A DNA stretch of 24,640 nt. It comes from CAZJTL01 sp964548905 (GTDB lineage Bacteria; Cyanobacteriota; Cyanobacteriia; Cyanobacteriales; Xenococcaceae). Location of the stretch: contig CAZJTL010000059.1 of the NCBI GenBank assembly GCA_964548905.1, positions 1 to 24,640 on the forward strand, in the 5' to 3' direction. The translations under genes were made by a program, and so were the position numbers. The notes under the pieces are model-generated. The model had not been told where the DNA came from. It worked only from the letters and a program-made list of their open reading frames with translations, and ran no database searches. Of the stretch, positions 6,067 to 14,506 are shown piece after piece. The number at the start of each line of letters is the position of its first letter. Within the stretch, counting starts at the first letter, position 1.

Positions 6067-6903
6067 TTATCCATTTAATGATTCTAAAACGATCGTGGTC
6101 AATTCTGGTGGGCAAAATAATCTTCCTGGGGGATAAGTACCTAAACCGCGATTAACGTAAAGTTGATTTCTGCCAATTTGATGCCATCCTTCCGCCCATT
6201 CCCAATGCTTAACTACTCTAGAACAAGCTCTTAAATAGGGTGCATATTTTTGTATTCTCCAAGGGATTTTTCTTCTGAAGCGCTCATAGTACAATGGTGC
6301 TGGACCATAACCAGGAATGACAACCTGTCCTCCGTGAGTATGACCTGACAGTTGCAGATCTACGCGCCATTGTTTGAGAACTTCTGCTGAATCGGGATTG
6401 TGAGAGAGAACGATGCGGGGAGTTTTCGGATCGAGTTGGGAAAATACGGGTTCTGGATTAAATTCTTTTGACCAAAAATCTGCCAGTCCAACGATCGGTA
6501 ATTGTTCTCCTAAAGGATAGGCGATCGCGTTCCATAAAACACCGATATCAACTCTGGTAAAAGCTTCTGTGATTCTTTGTTTGGAGATAGGGAAATAGTT
6601 ATCGTGATTCCCCAAACAAGCGTAGATACCAGCGCGACTTTCTAAGTTTTTTAGTCTTTTAACTAGTTCATTAATAGGATTAGGATTATCTGTAACGTAA
6701 TCTCCAGTAAGTAAAACTAAATCTGGTTGTTCCTGGTTGCTTCGTTCAATTGTTTGTTGCAGTAACTCCTCACTCAGACGCAAACCATCATAGTGTAAGT
6801 CAGATAGTTGAACTATTTTTGTTCCCCATAAAGAAGGTGGCAAATCTGCGATCGCCACCGTTATTTTTTCTACACTTAAAGGTTCGGTTATGGGCCAAAT
6901 CAT
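6067..6903 (-). CDS. Metallophosphoesterase (calcineurin-like, YkuE/YaeI type)
   Basis: 278 residues from the ATG at 6903. The frame also opens at a TTG four codons upstream (6915), but the ATG has a GGA at better spacing. All binuclear-metal motifs of the family are present: SDLHYDG (D35, H37), TGDYV (D68), GNHD (N99, H100, D101), LSHNPD (H168) and SGHTHGGQ (H188, H190). A hydrophobic N-terminal anchor is not obvious, although YaeI/YkuE relatives are membrane-linked. Relatives hydrolyse phosphomonoesters or diesters, including UDP-diacylglucosamine-type lipids; the substrate here cannot be told. The stop is followed at once by the hisC remnant in the same frame. Confidence 0.85.
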   Translation of the reverse strand: MIWPITEPLSVEKITVAIADLPPSLWGTKIVQLSDLHYDGLRLSEELLQQTIERSNQEQPDLVLLTGDYVTDNPNPINELVKRLKNLESRAGIYACLGNHDNYFPISKQRITEAFTRVDIGVLWNAIAYPLGEQLPIVGLADFWSKEFNPEPVFSQLDPKTPRIVLSHNPDSAEVLKQWRVDLQLSGHTHGGQVVIPGYGPAPLYYERFRRKIPWRIQKYAPYLRACSRVVKHWEWAEGWHQIGRNQLYVNRGLGTYPPGRLFCPPELTTIVLESLNG

Positions 6904-7012
6904 GGCAATTTCCAAGAAAGGAGCAAATTATTTAGCTAAATTATAGCTAATAATTTAATTCAGAGTAGTATATCTGTAATCAACAAGTTTAGATTAGATA
7001 ACATTAGATTAG

Positions 7013-7651
7013 ATGATAGAACAAATAGTCAATTGGATCTGTTCAGCTTTAGAAGCATTTAATCTGAGCGATCGCCGAATTGTTGGGAATTTATTTCTGG
7101 CATTTATTCCTTTATTATTAAGTATTTTGCTGTTTCGTCAAGCTCAAGTTCGTTCTTGGTTTTGGTGGATTGGGTTCTTAATTTTTATCGCTTTTTTACC
7201 CAATGCTCCTTATGTTTTAACTGATGCAATTCATTTATTTGAATTTGCCGATCGCGGTTATTCGAGTTCAATTATTATCTTTGTTCTTATTCCTCAATAT
7301 AGTCTTTTTATTTTTGCTGGTTTTGAAGCTTATGTCATTTCTTTAATGTATTTAAATGATTATTTACAACAACAAAATCGACAAAAATATACTTTAACAA
7401 TAGAAATAATTATTCATGCTTTGTCAGCAATTGGTATTTATTTGGGTAGATTTGAACGCTTCAATAGTTGGGATTTTGTCACTCAACCAATAGTACTAGC
7501 TAAAACGCTTGTCCACTCCTTATTGGATATCTGGCATATTAGCGCGATCGCCTCCTCCTTTCTGCTTTTGATTCCTTTGTCTTGGTTGGTTAAACAAGCC
7601 AATCTTCGTTTGCTTTCTCGAATACGTTCTTCCTTAGAATTGCCTGGTTAA
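7013..7651 (+). CDS. DUF1361 membrane protein
   Basis: 212 residues with about six hydrophobic helices. Two sequence blocks fit DUF1361: FIAFLPNAPYVLTDAIHL (about 57-74) and IYLGRFERFNSWDFV (about 142-156). The family is widespread in cyanobacteria and Firmicutes and has no established function. The gene stands alone, divergent from the metallophosphoesterase, with 109 bp between the two starts that would hold both promoters. Recognition is from the motif blocks. Confidence 0.8.
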   Translation: MIEQIVNWICSALEAFNLSDRRIVGNLFLAFIPLLLSILLFRQAQVRSWFWWIGFLIFIAFLPNAPYVLTDAIHLFEFADRGYSSSIIIFVLIPQYSLFIFAGFEAYVISLMYLNDYLQQQNRQKYTLTIEIIIHALSAIGIYLGRFERFNSWDFVTQPIVLAKTLVHSLLDIWHISAIASSFLLLIPLSWLVKQANLRLLSRIRSSLELPG

Positions 7652-7752
7652 TTATTAATTTTTGTAACAATTATAAATTTGTAGCTAAATATACAGAATT
7701 ATGTGATATCTTATAAAAAGTAAGGTAATAAGCAATCGGAAGGAAACAGATT

Positions 7753-7953
7753 ATGTCTACTCAACAACAAGCTCGCGCTTTGATGATGCGTCACCATCAT
7801 GCAATCAAAAACCGTCAGCAATCATTATTAAGTCGTGCTGCGGCTGAAATCGGCATGGAAAATGACAACGCCAATTATTGGAATCATATTCAAGGCAAAC
7901 CTCATCCTAGTTTCTGTAACACCTACGATCGTAGTGGTGCTTCGCTGAGTTAG
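7753..7953 (+). CDS. Small conserved-looking hypothetical protein
   Basis: 66 residues, soluble, beginning MSTQQQARALMMRHHHAIKN and ending FCNTYDRSGASLS. A strong ribosome-binding site (GGAAGGAAAC) precedes the ATG. The first half looks like an amphipathic helix with a His cluster (residues 14-16); the second half has aromatic and Asn residues (NYWNHIQGKPHPSF). I recognise no named family, but codon use is like that of the neighbours and the gene carries HIP1-type sequence. It is followed by a perfect palindrome that may end transcription. Confidence 0.6.
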   Translation: MSTQQQARALMMRHHHAIKNRQQSLLSRAAAEIGMENDNANYWNHIQGKPHPSFCNTYDRSGASLS

Positions 7954-8023
7954 ATATTAACTGTCAACTGATTGATTTGACATTGAGGCGATCTATTCTC
8001 CTTTAAGCCTTTAAAACATTTTG

Positions 8024-8049
8024 AGCTGGCATAAATATTTATGCCAGCT
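8024..8049. terminator. Perfect 26-bp palindrome between convergent genes
   Basis: AGCTGGCATAAAT joined to its exact reverse complement. It lies between the plus-strand gene ending at 7953 and the minus-strand gene ending at 8161, so it could serve both as a bidirectional terminator. No long T-run follows on the plus strand (TAAGCTTCG); the minus strand has a weak one (CAAAATGTTTT). A protein-binding site is an alternative. Confidence 0.45.
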
Positions 8050-8160
8050 TAAGCTTCGATCGGAGGATTGAGGCTGATTGAAATAAATTAAGTTTTTTAA
8101 ATTTTTAGCTTCAAGTTAGAAACTTGAATTGAAAACTGTTTTAACTTCTGACTTTGTGTA

Positions 8161-8457
8161 CTAGAAGGTTTGACTAGCTGATTGCACAAATTCGGCGATC
8201 GAATGAGTTAAAGCAATCCGATCGTCGGAACCTAGATAGTAACAACGTCCAGAGATTTCGTTGAGAAAACTTACTAAAGCTAAGCTAACAGATTCTAAAT
8301 CGGCTCTTTTTTGAGCGGCTTGAAGTGCTTGCCAAAGTGTAGGATAAATCTGGAGATCCCTAATAGTATTACTTTTTTGCAGATCTCGACATTGAAAAGA
8401 GTAACCTGTTGTTTCGTAATTTAATTCAATCAGCCAACCATGATAAATCTTTCTCAT
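8161..8457 (-). CDS. Hypothetical protein
   Basis: 98 residues, soluble. It begins MRKIYHGWLIELNYETTGYS; the middle, RDLQIYPTLWQALQAAQKRADLESV, is probably a long helix. A GGAGG ten bases before the ATG supports the start. I do not recognise a family. It converges with the 7753-7953 gene and follows the regulator gene at 8643-9335 in the same direction, with about 185 bp between them, so cotranscription is not certain. Confidence 0.55.
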   Translation of the reverse strand: MRKIYHGWLIELNYETTGYSFQCRDLQKSNTIRDLQIYPTLWQALQAAQKRADLESVSLALVSFLNEISGRCYYLGSDDRIALTHSIAEFVQSASQTF

Positions 8458-8642
8458 TACTACCTAGCCTCCGCAGCTTAACAAACTTTAATGTAGTAGC
8501 AGTTTTAACTTTTTTTGCGCCTGGGAAAGAGTGTCTGAGACTACCACCTGCCGAGAATAACATTGCTAAATGCAATCGTTCTGCAAAAATTATGCAGAAA
8601 TCGTGCAGAAAATGAGAATGATTATAAATCTAGTGAATTGAA

Positions 8643-9335
8643 TTATTTAAGGCGATAGCCTAAACCGTGAACAGTTTCGATAAAATCTTCTGCTGCGCCT
8701 AGGCTACGGAGTTTTTGTCGCAAACCTCGAATATGAGAAGTAACAGTTTCTTCTGTAGGTGAACTGTTATAGTTCCATACTTGCTCGATAATACCAGAAC
8801 GACTTAGCACTCTTCTACCATTAGCAACCAATAATTCTAATAAGGCATATTCTTTAGGAGTCAGCACAAGTGGCAGATCTTGATAAGTAGCTTCGTGAGT
8901 TTGAGGATCGAGTTTGAGATCTCCCCAACACAACATTGGACTACCTGAAGTATTTCCTCGACGAAGTAAAGCGCGAACACGAGCCATTAATTCTTCAAGT
9001 TCAAACGGTTTAGTAACATAGTCATCAGCCCCTGCATCAAGTCCGTTAATTTTGTCAGCAACAGTGTCACGAGCTGTTAACATTAGCACGGGAGAACTAT
9101 TATTAGGGTAGGCTGGACTAATAGGCTGGATTCTCCTTAGTTTGTGGCAAAAACTGATGCCGTCTAACTTGGGTAAGGTTACATCCAAAACAATTAAATC
9201 GTATTTAACGAACTCAACCAAATTCCAAGCTACCTCTCCATCCTTAGCTAGATCGATCGCATACTGACGACTAGTTAAAGCTTCTGTCAGTACTTCTGCT
9301 AAATAAATATCGTCTTCGACTACTAAAATTCTCAT
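8643..9335 (-). CDS. OmpR/PhoB-family response regulator
   Basis: 230 residues. The receiver domain (1 to about 122) shows the acidic pair E7-D8-D9, phosphoacceptor Asp51 in LIVLDVTLP, and Lys109 in VTKPFE. A short insertion, RRIQPISPAYPNNSSP, precedes the Thr-bearing LMLTARD strand. The DNA-binding winged helix follows (about 130-230), with LTPKEYALLELLV and the C-terminal VHGLGYRLK typical of OmpR-type proteins. It is transcribed divergently from the CHASE3 kinase at 9384, with 48 bp between the starts. The pair is very likely a cognate two-component system sharing an overlapping control region. The signal and target genes are not evident. Confidence 0.9.
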   Translation of the reverse strand: MRILVVEDDIYLAEVLTEALTSRQYAIDLAKDGEVAWNLVEFVKYDLIVLDVTLPKLDGISFCHKLRRIQPISPAYPNNSSPVLMLTARDTVADKINGLDAGADDYVTKPFELEELMARVRALLRRGNTSGSPMLCWGDLKLDPQTHEATYQDLPLVLTPKEYALLELLVANGRRVLSRSGIIEQVWNYNSSPTEETVTSHIRGLRQKLRSLGAAEDFIETVHGLGYRLK

Positions 9336-9383
9336 ATTCAGATAACATTCTCCCCTAAGTCTCCAATTTAATACAAAAAATTC

Positions 9384-10790
9384 ATGAAATGGTCTGTTGA
9401 AGGAAAATGGATTGCTGGAGGATTTAGTTTGACTCTGCTCATTGTTGGAATCGTTAATATTGCCTCTTATAGAAACTTACAAGCATTAATGACTAGTTAC
9501 AGCAGGGTTCAAAAAACCTATGAAATTCTTAGCAATCTCAAAGATTTTTATGCCAATATGACAGTTGCTGAATCGGGAAGAAGAGGATACATAGTAGCAG
9601 GAAGTCAACAAGAATTAGAACGCCATGAAACTGGTGTTAGTAACATGAGATTTGAGTTGGAAAGACTCAGAGAACAACTTAAAGAGAATTCATTTGAGCA
9701 GCAAAAATTAGAAGAAATTAGTAGTTTAGCTTATCAAAGGTTAGCTTTATTCAGACGTTCTATTATTTTATACCAAATAGATCCTTCAGAAACCTTAGTA
9801 CAGACTAAAATTACAGAAAAAAGTGTCAAAGTTAGAAATAAAATCCATCAGCTTTTAGCAGAGATTAAAACTGAAGAAGATAAGAATTTGCAACTCTGGT
9901 TAAAGCGATCGCAAACTGGTTTTAACTATCGTATTTTATTAGAAATATTGAGTAGCTTGCTAGGTTTTACGATTCTATCTGCTGTTTACTTAATTTTATC
10001 GCGTCAATACATTCGTCGTCGTCAATTAGAATCGCTAGAACACAATCTTACTCAAGAGAAAGAACTGAGTGAACTGAAATTGCGTTTGTTTTCAATGATT
10101 TCTCACGAATTTCGTACTCCTTTGAGTGTCATCATTGCCTCGTCTCAGTTGTTACAAGAGAATCTGCAAAATTCGGCTGATGTAAGTAAGTTTAAAAGCT
10201 TAGTTAGAATCCAATCTTCTGCTAAATTAATGAATCAATTGTTGACTGATATTTTGACTTTAACGAGAGCAGAAATAGGTAAATTGGAATATAAGTCAGA
10301 ATCTTTAGATGTAGAAGCTTTTTGTTTAAACTTAGTAGAAGACCTTGATTTTTTAATTTCTCAAAAACATTCTTTTAAATTTATTAGTAAAGGATGTTGT
10401 AGTCGAGTATTTGCTGATGAAAAGCTTTTGTATTCCATGCTTAGTAATTTAATTTTAAATAGCATTAAATATTCTCCTAATGGAGGTAATATCTATTTAA
10501 TTGTTAGTTGTGAATCAGACAAAATATTGTTTCAAGTCAAAGATGAAGGAATCGGTATTCCTCAAGCAGATTTAGAGAGAATATACGAACCTTTTTATCG
10601 CAGTCAAAACGTTGATAACATCGTCGGTTCTGGTTTGGGCTTAGCAGTGGTGCAAAAATGTCTTGAACTTCATCAAGGAGAAATTATAGTTGAAAGCCAA
10701 GTAGGAGTTGGAACTACTTTTACGATTAAAATACCGAGAAATAGGGAACAGGGAGCAGGGAGCAGGGAGCAGGGGAGAGGGGGAGACTGA
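9384..10790 (+). CDS. CHASE3-domain sensor histidine kinase
   Basis: 468 residues. A membrane helix (about 10-28) is followed by a periplasmic CHASE3-type helical sensor domain (about 38-175, with the hallmark ESGRRGYIVAG). A second helix lies at about 183-206, then HisKA with SMISHEFRTPLSVI (His241) and a full HATPase_c domain with N-box LILNSIKYSPNGG, DEGIGI and GSGLGLAV. All catalytic motifs are intact. The C-terminal tail NREQGAGSREQGRGGD is coded by a GGAGCAG repeat tract and is not part of the fold, which ends near FTIKIP. It is divergent from its likely partner regulator at 8643. The signal sensed is unknown; CHASE3 domains sense diverse periplasmic stimuli. Confidence 0.9.
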   Translation: MKWSVEGKWIAGGFSLTLLIVGIVNIASYRNLQALMTSYSRVQKTYEILSNLKDFYANMTVAESGRRGYIVAGSQQELERHETGVSNMRFELERLREQLKENSFEQQKLEEISSLAYQRLALFRRSIILYQIDPSETLVQTKITEKSVKVRNKIHQLLAEIKTEEDKNLQLWLKRSQTGFNYRILLEILSSLLGFTILSAVYLILSRQYIRRRQLESLEHNLTQEKELSELKLRLFSMISHEFRTPLSVIIASSQLLQENLQNSADVSKFKSLVRIQSSAKLMNQLLTDILTLTRAEIGKLEYKSESLDVEAFCLNLVEDLDFLISQKHSFKFISKGCCSRVFADEKLLYSMLSNLILNSIKYSPNGGNIYLIVSCESDKILFQVKDEGIGIPQADLERIYEPFYRSQNVDNIVGSGLGLAVVQKCLELHQGEIIVESQVGVGTTFTIKIPRNREQGAGSREQGRGGD

Positions 10791-10991
10791 GGGACTGGGG
10801 GACGGGGGAAGTAATGAGTAATGAGTAATGAGTAATAAGTAATAAGTAGCAAGTAGCAAGTAGCAAGTAGCAAGTAAGAAAACTTTAGACTTTAGACTTT
10901 AGACTTAAGACTTAAAACCTAAAAACCTTCTGCCATCTGCCATCTGCCTTCTGCCTTTTTTCAATGAACCATGAACTATGAACTATGAACT
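10738..10991. repeat. Long mosaic of heptamer repeats before rsmB
   Basis: At least six different short repeats follow one another: GGGAGCA (from 10745), TAATGAG (from 10812), AGTAGCA (from 10845), TTTAGAC (from 10883), CATCTGC/TTCTGCC (from 10931) and AACTATG (from 10968). The first codes the end of the CHASE3 kinase and the last provides the start codon of rsmB. This is the largest such mosaic in the window together with 23900-24075. No gene is seen on either strand. Confidence 0.8.
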
Positions 10992-12341
10992 ATGAAATTA
11001 TCTTCCAATCCCCGACAATTGGCTTTTTTAGCGTTGCGGGAAATTTATCAGAAACAAGCTTATACAGATATTGCGCTCGATCGCGTGTTGCGAAAAGTCG
11101 AACTAAGTAGCGCCGATCGCAGTTTAGTTGGTGAATTAGTCTACGGTGTCGTCAGAAGAGCGCGATCGCTGGATGTTTTAATCGATCGCCTGGGTAGAAA
11201 AAAAGCTGCTCAACAACCACCTGATTTACGCATCATTTTACATTTAGGTTTGTATCAGTTGCGCTATCTCGATCGCATTCCTGAGTCTGCTGCGGTGAAC
11301 ACTAGTGTAGACTTAGCCAAAGCCAATAGTTATCAGAAGCTAGCTGGAGTAGTCAACGGTTTGCTCAGACAATACCAACGCTTAGCCGTTGATGGCGATC
11401 CTTTACTCTTACCAGCAGATCCAATTCAACGCTTAGGAATTAGTTATAGTTTTCCCGATTGGATTGTCGAAATTTTTGTACAACAGTTTGACATAGAAGA
11501 AACCGAACAAATATTATCTTGGTTCGATCGCACCCCTGCGATCGATTTGAGAGTTAATTCTATCCTTAGTTCGATTGATGAGATAGAATCAGTTTTGGCA
11601 TCTGCTGGAGTAAAAGTATCTCGCGTCTATAAATTACCGCAAGCACTGAGAATAGTTGGCGGAGTGGGTAAAATTAGCGAATTACCTGGATATGAAGAGG
11701 GTTGGTGGATGGTACAAGATAGTAGCGCTCAATTGGTAACACATTTATTAGATCCTCAACCTGGCGAACTAATTATCGACGCTTGCGCCGCACCAGGAGG
11801 AAAAACTACTCATATAGCGGAGTCGATCGAGGATGAAGGAACAGTCGTGGCGATCGATCGATCGGCTAATCGTCTGCGAAAAGTTGCAGAAAATGCAAGC
11901 AGGTTAAAATTAAAATCGATCCAAATTCATGCTGGAGACAGTCGCAAGATCGATAAATTTCAACAAATAGCCGATCGAGTTTTACTAGATGCTCCTTGTT
12001 CTGGATTGGGGACTCTTCACAAGCGTCCAGATCTTCGATCTGGCAAACCAGAAAAGATTGAAGAGATTATTGCCATCCAGACAGAACTATTCGAAGAAGC
12101 CGCTACTTGGTTAAAACCAGGAGGTAGTTTAGTTTATTCTACTTGTACCCTTAATCGAGCAGAAAACGAAGACATTGTTAAATCGTTTTTGACAAATCAT
12201 GCCGATTGGACAATTCAATCCCCTCCATCTCATTTTCCTGCACTAGATTTGCTCACACCTGAAGGTTGGATCGAGATTTTACCTCACCGACATGATATGG
12301 ATGGATTCTTTATGGTGAAGTTGCAAAAAGGAATTGAATAA
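10992..12341 (+). CDS. rsmB: 16S rRNA (cytosine-C5)-methyltransferase RsmB
   Basis: 449 residues, usual family length. It methylates C967 of 16S rRNA (E. coli numbering) using SAM. The N-terminal NusB-like helical domain (about 1-140, with ELVYGVVRRARSLDVLID) is joined to a Rossmann methyltransferase domain with the SAM loop DACAAPGGKTTHIA (263 on). Both family cysteines are present: Cys336 in DAPCSGLGTL, needed for release, and the nucleophile Cys385 in YSTCTL. The ATG at 10992 is the last copy of the ACTATGA repeat, and no ribosome-binding site precedes it. The first residues MKLSSNPRQLAFLALRE match the family start, so the site is likely right. The TerB-like gene follows within about 30 bp. 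Confidence 0.93.
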   Translation: MKLSSNPRQLAFLALREIYQKQAYTDIALDRVLRKVELSSADRSLVGELVYGVVRRARSLDVLIDRLGRKKAAQQPPDLRIILHLGLYQLRYLDRIPESAAVNTSVDLAKANSYQKLAGVVNGLLRQYQRLAVDGDPLLLPADPIQRLGISYSFPDWIVEIFVQQFDIEETEQILSWFDRTPAIDLRVNSILSSIDEIESVLASAGVKVSRVYKLPQALRIVGGVGKISELPGYEEGWWMVQDSSAQLVTHLLDPQPGELIIDACAAPGGKTTHIAESIEDEGTVVAIDRSANRLRKVAENASRLKLKSIQIHAGDSRKIDKFQQIADRVLLDAPCSGLGTLHKRPDLRSGKPEKIEEIIAIQTELFEEAATWLKPGGSLVYSTCTLNRAENEDIVKSFLTNHADWTIQSPPSHFPALDLLTPEGWIEILPHRHDMDGFFMVKLQKGIE

Positions 12342-12369
12342 TTAAATGAATCAGAAAAAGGATCGGAAA

Positions 12370-12774
12370 ATGAAACAAATCATGAAAATTCTTATCGGTG
12401 CTGCTTGGATAGATGGAATTATTCAAGCAGAAGAACGGAAATATTTACAGCGTATGGCACAAACCCATAATCTTGCTGAAGATCCTGAAATTAAACCGTT
12501 GCTCTCAGAATTAAAACCAGTTAAGCCAACAGAATGTTATCAATGGCTCAAAGAATATTTGGGCGATAATCCTACCAAACAAGATTATTATGACTTACTC
12601 GAAACCGTGAGCGCTCTTATTTATAGCGATGGCGATGTTGATATCAGAGAAGTAAAACTCCTCGAACAACTTCAGCATTTAGAACCGACTAAGGATTCTC
12701 ATCAATTAGGTTTGGAGAAAGTTCTTAAAGTTATTCAAAAGCTCTATCGTCAAGCCGTTCATCAGCAAATTTAA
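12370..12774 (+). CDS. TerB-like protein
   Basis: 134 residues from the ATG at 12370. An in-frame ATG at 12346 would add eight residues, but AAGGA seven bases before 12370 favours the later start. Two TerB-type helical repeats are visible, IGAAWIDGIIQAEERKYL and ALIYSDGDVDIREVKLLEQL, each with an acidic loop of the metal-binding kind found in TerB/DjlA relatives. TerB was named for tellurite resistance, but many stand-alone members, including cyanobacterial ones, have no proven role. It sits right behind rsmB and is probably cotranscribed. An imperfect hairpin follows at 12784. Confidence 0.75.
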   Translation: MKQIMKILIGAAWIDGIIQAEERKYLQRMAQTHNLAEDPEIKPLLSELKPVKPTECYQWLKEYLGDNPTKQDYYDLLETVSALIYSDGDVDIREVKLLEQLQHLEPTKDSHQLGLEKVLKVIQKLYRQAVHQQI

Positions 12775-12783
12775 GCCAATTCT

Positions 12784-12811
12784 GTAGGGAAGTTCCAGGG
12801 AACGTCCCTAC
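12784..12811. terminator. Imperfect dyad GTAGGGA...TCCCTAC
   Basis: Arms GTAGGGAAGTTCC and GGAACGTCCCTAC pair at 12 of 13 positions across a 2-nt centre, ten bases past the TerB-like stop. No T-run follows. It may act as a terminator or RNA stabiliser, or be a copy of a dispersed repeat. Confidence 0.45.
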
Positions 12812-12825
12812 CATATAACTTGCAT

Positions 12826-12965
12826 TTAATTACTTATTACTTATTGCCTATTAAGTAGATAGGCAAAATTAATTATAAAAATTGTTTTTTCTATTGCCTC
12901 TTGCATGAGTGCCTTTTGCCTACCTCTACCTAGAAATTTAATTTTACCTACCTACTTACCTATTA
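12826..12965. repeat. Heptamer-like tract between convergent genes
   Basis: Words ATTACTT/ATTGCCT, then CTTTTGCC, CTACCTACC and CTTACCTATTAC alternate, separated by an AT-rich piece. The right end enters the 3' end of the minus-strand kinase at 12956 and supplies its last codons. Confidence 0.55.
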
Positions 12966-14506
12966 CTTTTACCTATCCCCTCTAATGTTTTGATAGTTGC
13001 TGGTATCCAAAGAGTAAAGGTAGAACCATAGCCTAGTTTGCTTTTAACGGTAATATTACCGCCCATCATTTCGCAGAAGCTTTTGCAAATAGCTAATCCT
13101 AAACCAGTTCCACCATATTTTTTGGTAGTACTATCGTCAGCTTGGATAAAAGGCTGGAAGACTCTTTTGATTTGTTCTGATGTCATACCAATTCCTGTAT
13201 CAGCTACGCTGAAGACAATTAAATCTGAATTGCTAGCATTAGGAAGATTAGACTCAGAGCGATCGAAAGATTGTAGTCGCGATTCTCGACTGACTGATAA
13301 AGTCACCATCCCGCCTTTTGTAAATTTAGCGGCGTTACTCAATAAGTTTAATAATACTTGTTTTAATCTTTTACGATCGTTGGTGACAATGCCTAAAGCA
13401 GGATGAACATTAACTTGTAAATGATTGCCATTGGTATGCATCTTGGGTTGAATTAAATGGCTAACTTCAGCTACCAAATTTTCTAGAGCAAAGCTTTCTG
13501 TTTCGATCGCGATCGCATCTGCTTCTAGTTTAGAGATATCAAGAATATCTTCAATCAATGTCAGCAGGTGCAAACCAGACTGTTGAATCTGTTGCAAGTC
13601 TGGAACGAACTCATTATAGCCATATTCTTGTGCATCTACTGTTAACAGTTCACTCAAACCCAAAATTCCATTAAGAGGGGTTCTCAGTTCGTGACTCATA
13701 TTAGCAAAAAATCTACTTTTAGCTAGATTGGCGGCTTCTGCTGCTTCTTTAGCGCAGATTAATTCTTCTGTTAAGATTGTCAATTCATCTCGATCGCGAG
13801 TTGATAATGGTTGTTCTAAGTTCTCAATACTAAGATTTTTTGTAGCTAATGAAATCTGTTTTAAAAGTGCGGCGATCGCATAAATTAGCCAAAATGTTGG
13901 TAAGATAGCCAAAATAAATAAAGCTAAATTTAGATGCAAATTTCCCAAATCAAATGTGCCAAACATCTGTTGTAGGGGCATCGTCGATAAGCCTATACTG
14001 ATTGCACCAATTACCAAGCCGTCCTCTATTAGTGCTTTACCTGCGATTAGCTGTTCTGGCTGCCAGAGGAAAACTGGTTGTTTTGCTGATAGTAATTGTT
14101 GAGCAAAATTGTTTTTATCTACTTTGTAAGCTACATTCTGGATTGGCGCTGTTTTTTGATTAGCTTCGGCTGTTGACGAGTAATCTAAATGTCGTCCTTG
14201 GCGATCGTAAATTTGAGCTTTAACGATGAGGTGATTGGCTTCTAAATTTTTAGTTACTTTCTCCAGAAGAAGATTATCTTTTCTGTCGATCGCATCAGTG
14301 GCAACTAAAGAAATAGTGTTGAGCAAAGACTCAGCCCTGAGCTTTAATTCATCCGCAAATTTATCTTGACGAGCATCAATAGACAAAAGTGCGATGTTTG
14401 TCACTGCGATCGAAATGATAACAGTAATTGCTAAACTTAATTTTACTGCTACAGGTAATTTTCTCCAATTTAAAACAGGCAGATACTTTAGATTTGCTAG
14501 CCCCAT
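12956..14506 (-). CDS. Membrane sensor histidine kinase
   Basis: 516 residues. A first membrane helix lies at about 24-44, then a periplasmic sensor region of about 145 residues, a second helix at about 192-215 and a linker with HAMP-like features (LSTRDRDELTILTEEL). HisKA follows with FANMSHELRTPLNGIL (His272), then HATPase_c with LLNLLSNAAKFT, VADTGIGMT and GGTGLGLAIC. The motif set is that of hybrid-type kinases, but no receiver domain is fused here. A short loop rich in Ser and Asn (about 410-430) is inserted before the D-box strand. No ribosome-binding site is obvious upstream of the ATG. No regulator gene is adjacent, so its partner is unknown. The last residues IGKSNR lie in the repeat tract. 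Confidence 0.88.
   Translation of the reverse strand: MGLANLKYLPVLNWRKLPVAVKLSLAITVIISIAVTNIALLSIDARQDKFADELKLRAESLLNTISLVATDAIDRKDNLLLEKVTKNLEANHLIVKAQIYDRQGRHLDYSSTAEANQKTAPIQNVAYKVDKNNFAQQLLSAKQPVFLWQPEQLIAGKALIEDGLVIGAISIGLSTMPLQQMFGTFDLGNLHLNLALFILAILPTFWLIYAIAALLKQISLATKNLSIENLEQPLSTRDRDELTILTEELICAKEAAEAANLAKSRFFANMSHELRTPLNGILGLSELLTVDAQEYGYNEFVPDLQQIQQSGLHLLTLIEDILDISKLEADAIAIETESFALENLVAEVSHLIQPKMHTNGNHLQVNVHPALGIVTNDRKRLKQVLLNLLSNAAKFTKGGMVTLSVSRESRLQSFDRSESNLPNASNSDLIVFSVADTGIGMTSEQIKRVFQPFIQADDSTTKKYGGTGLGLAICKSFCEMMGGNITVKSKLGYGSTFTLWIPATIKTLEGIGKSNR

Noticed and set aside
10641..10873. Two minus-strand frames rich in Leu, Tyr and Pro
   Set aside because: Translations of the heptamer mosaic and the kinase 3' end; no real protein features.
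10738..10991. Repeat array considered as CRISPR
   Set aside because: Repeats are 7 bp, contiguous, of several kinds, with no unique spacers or cas genes.
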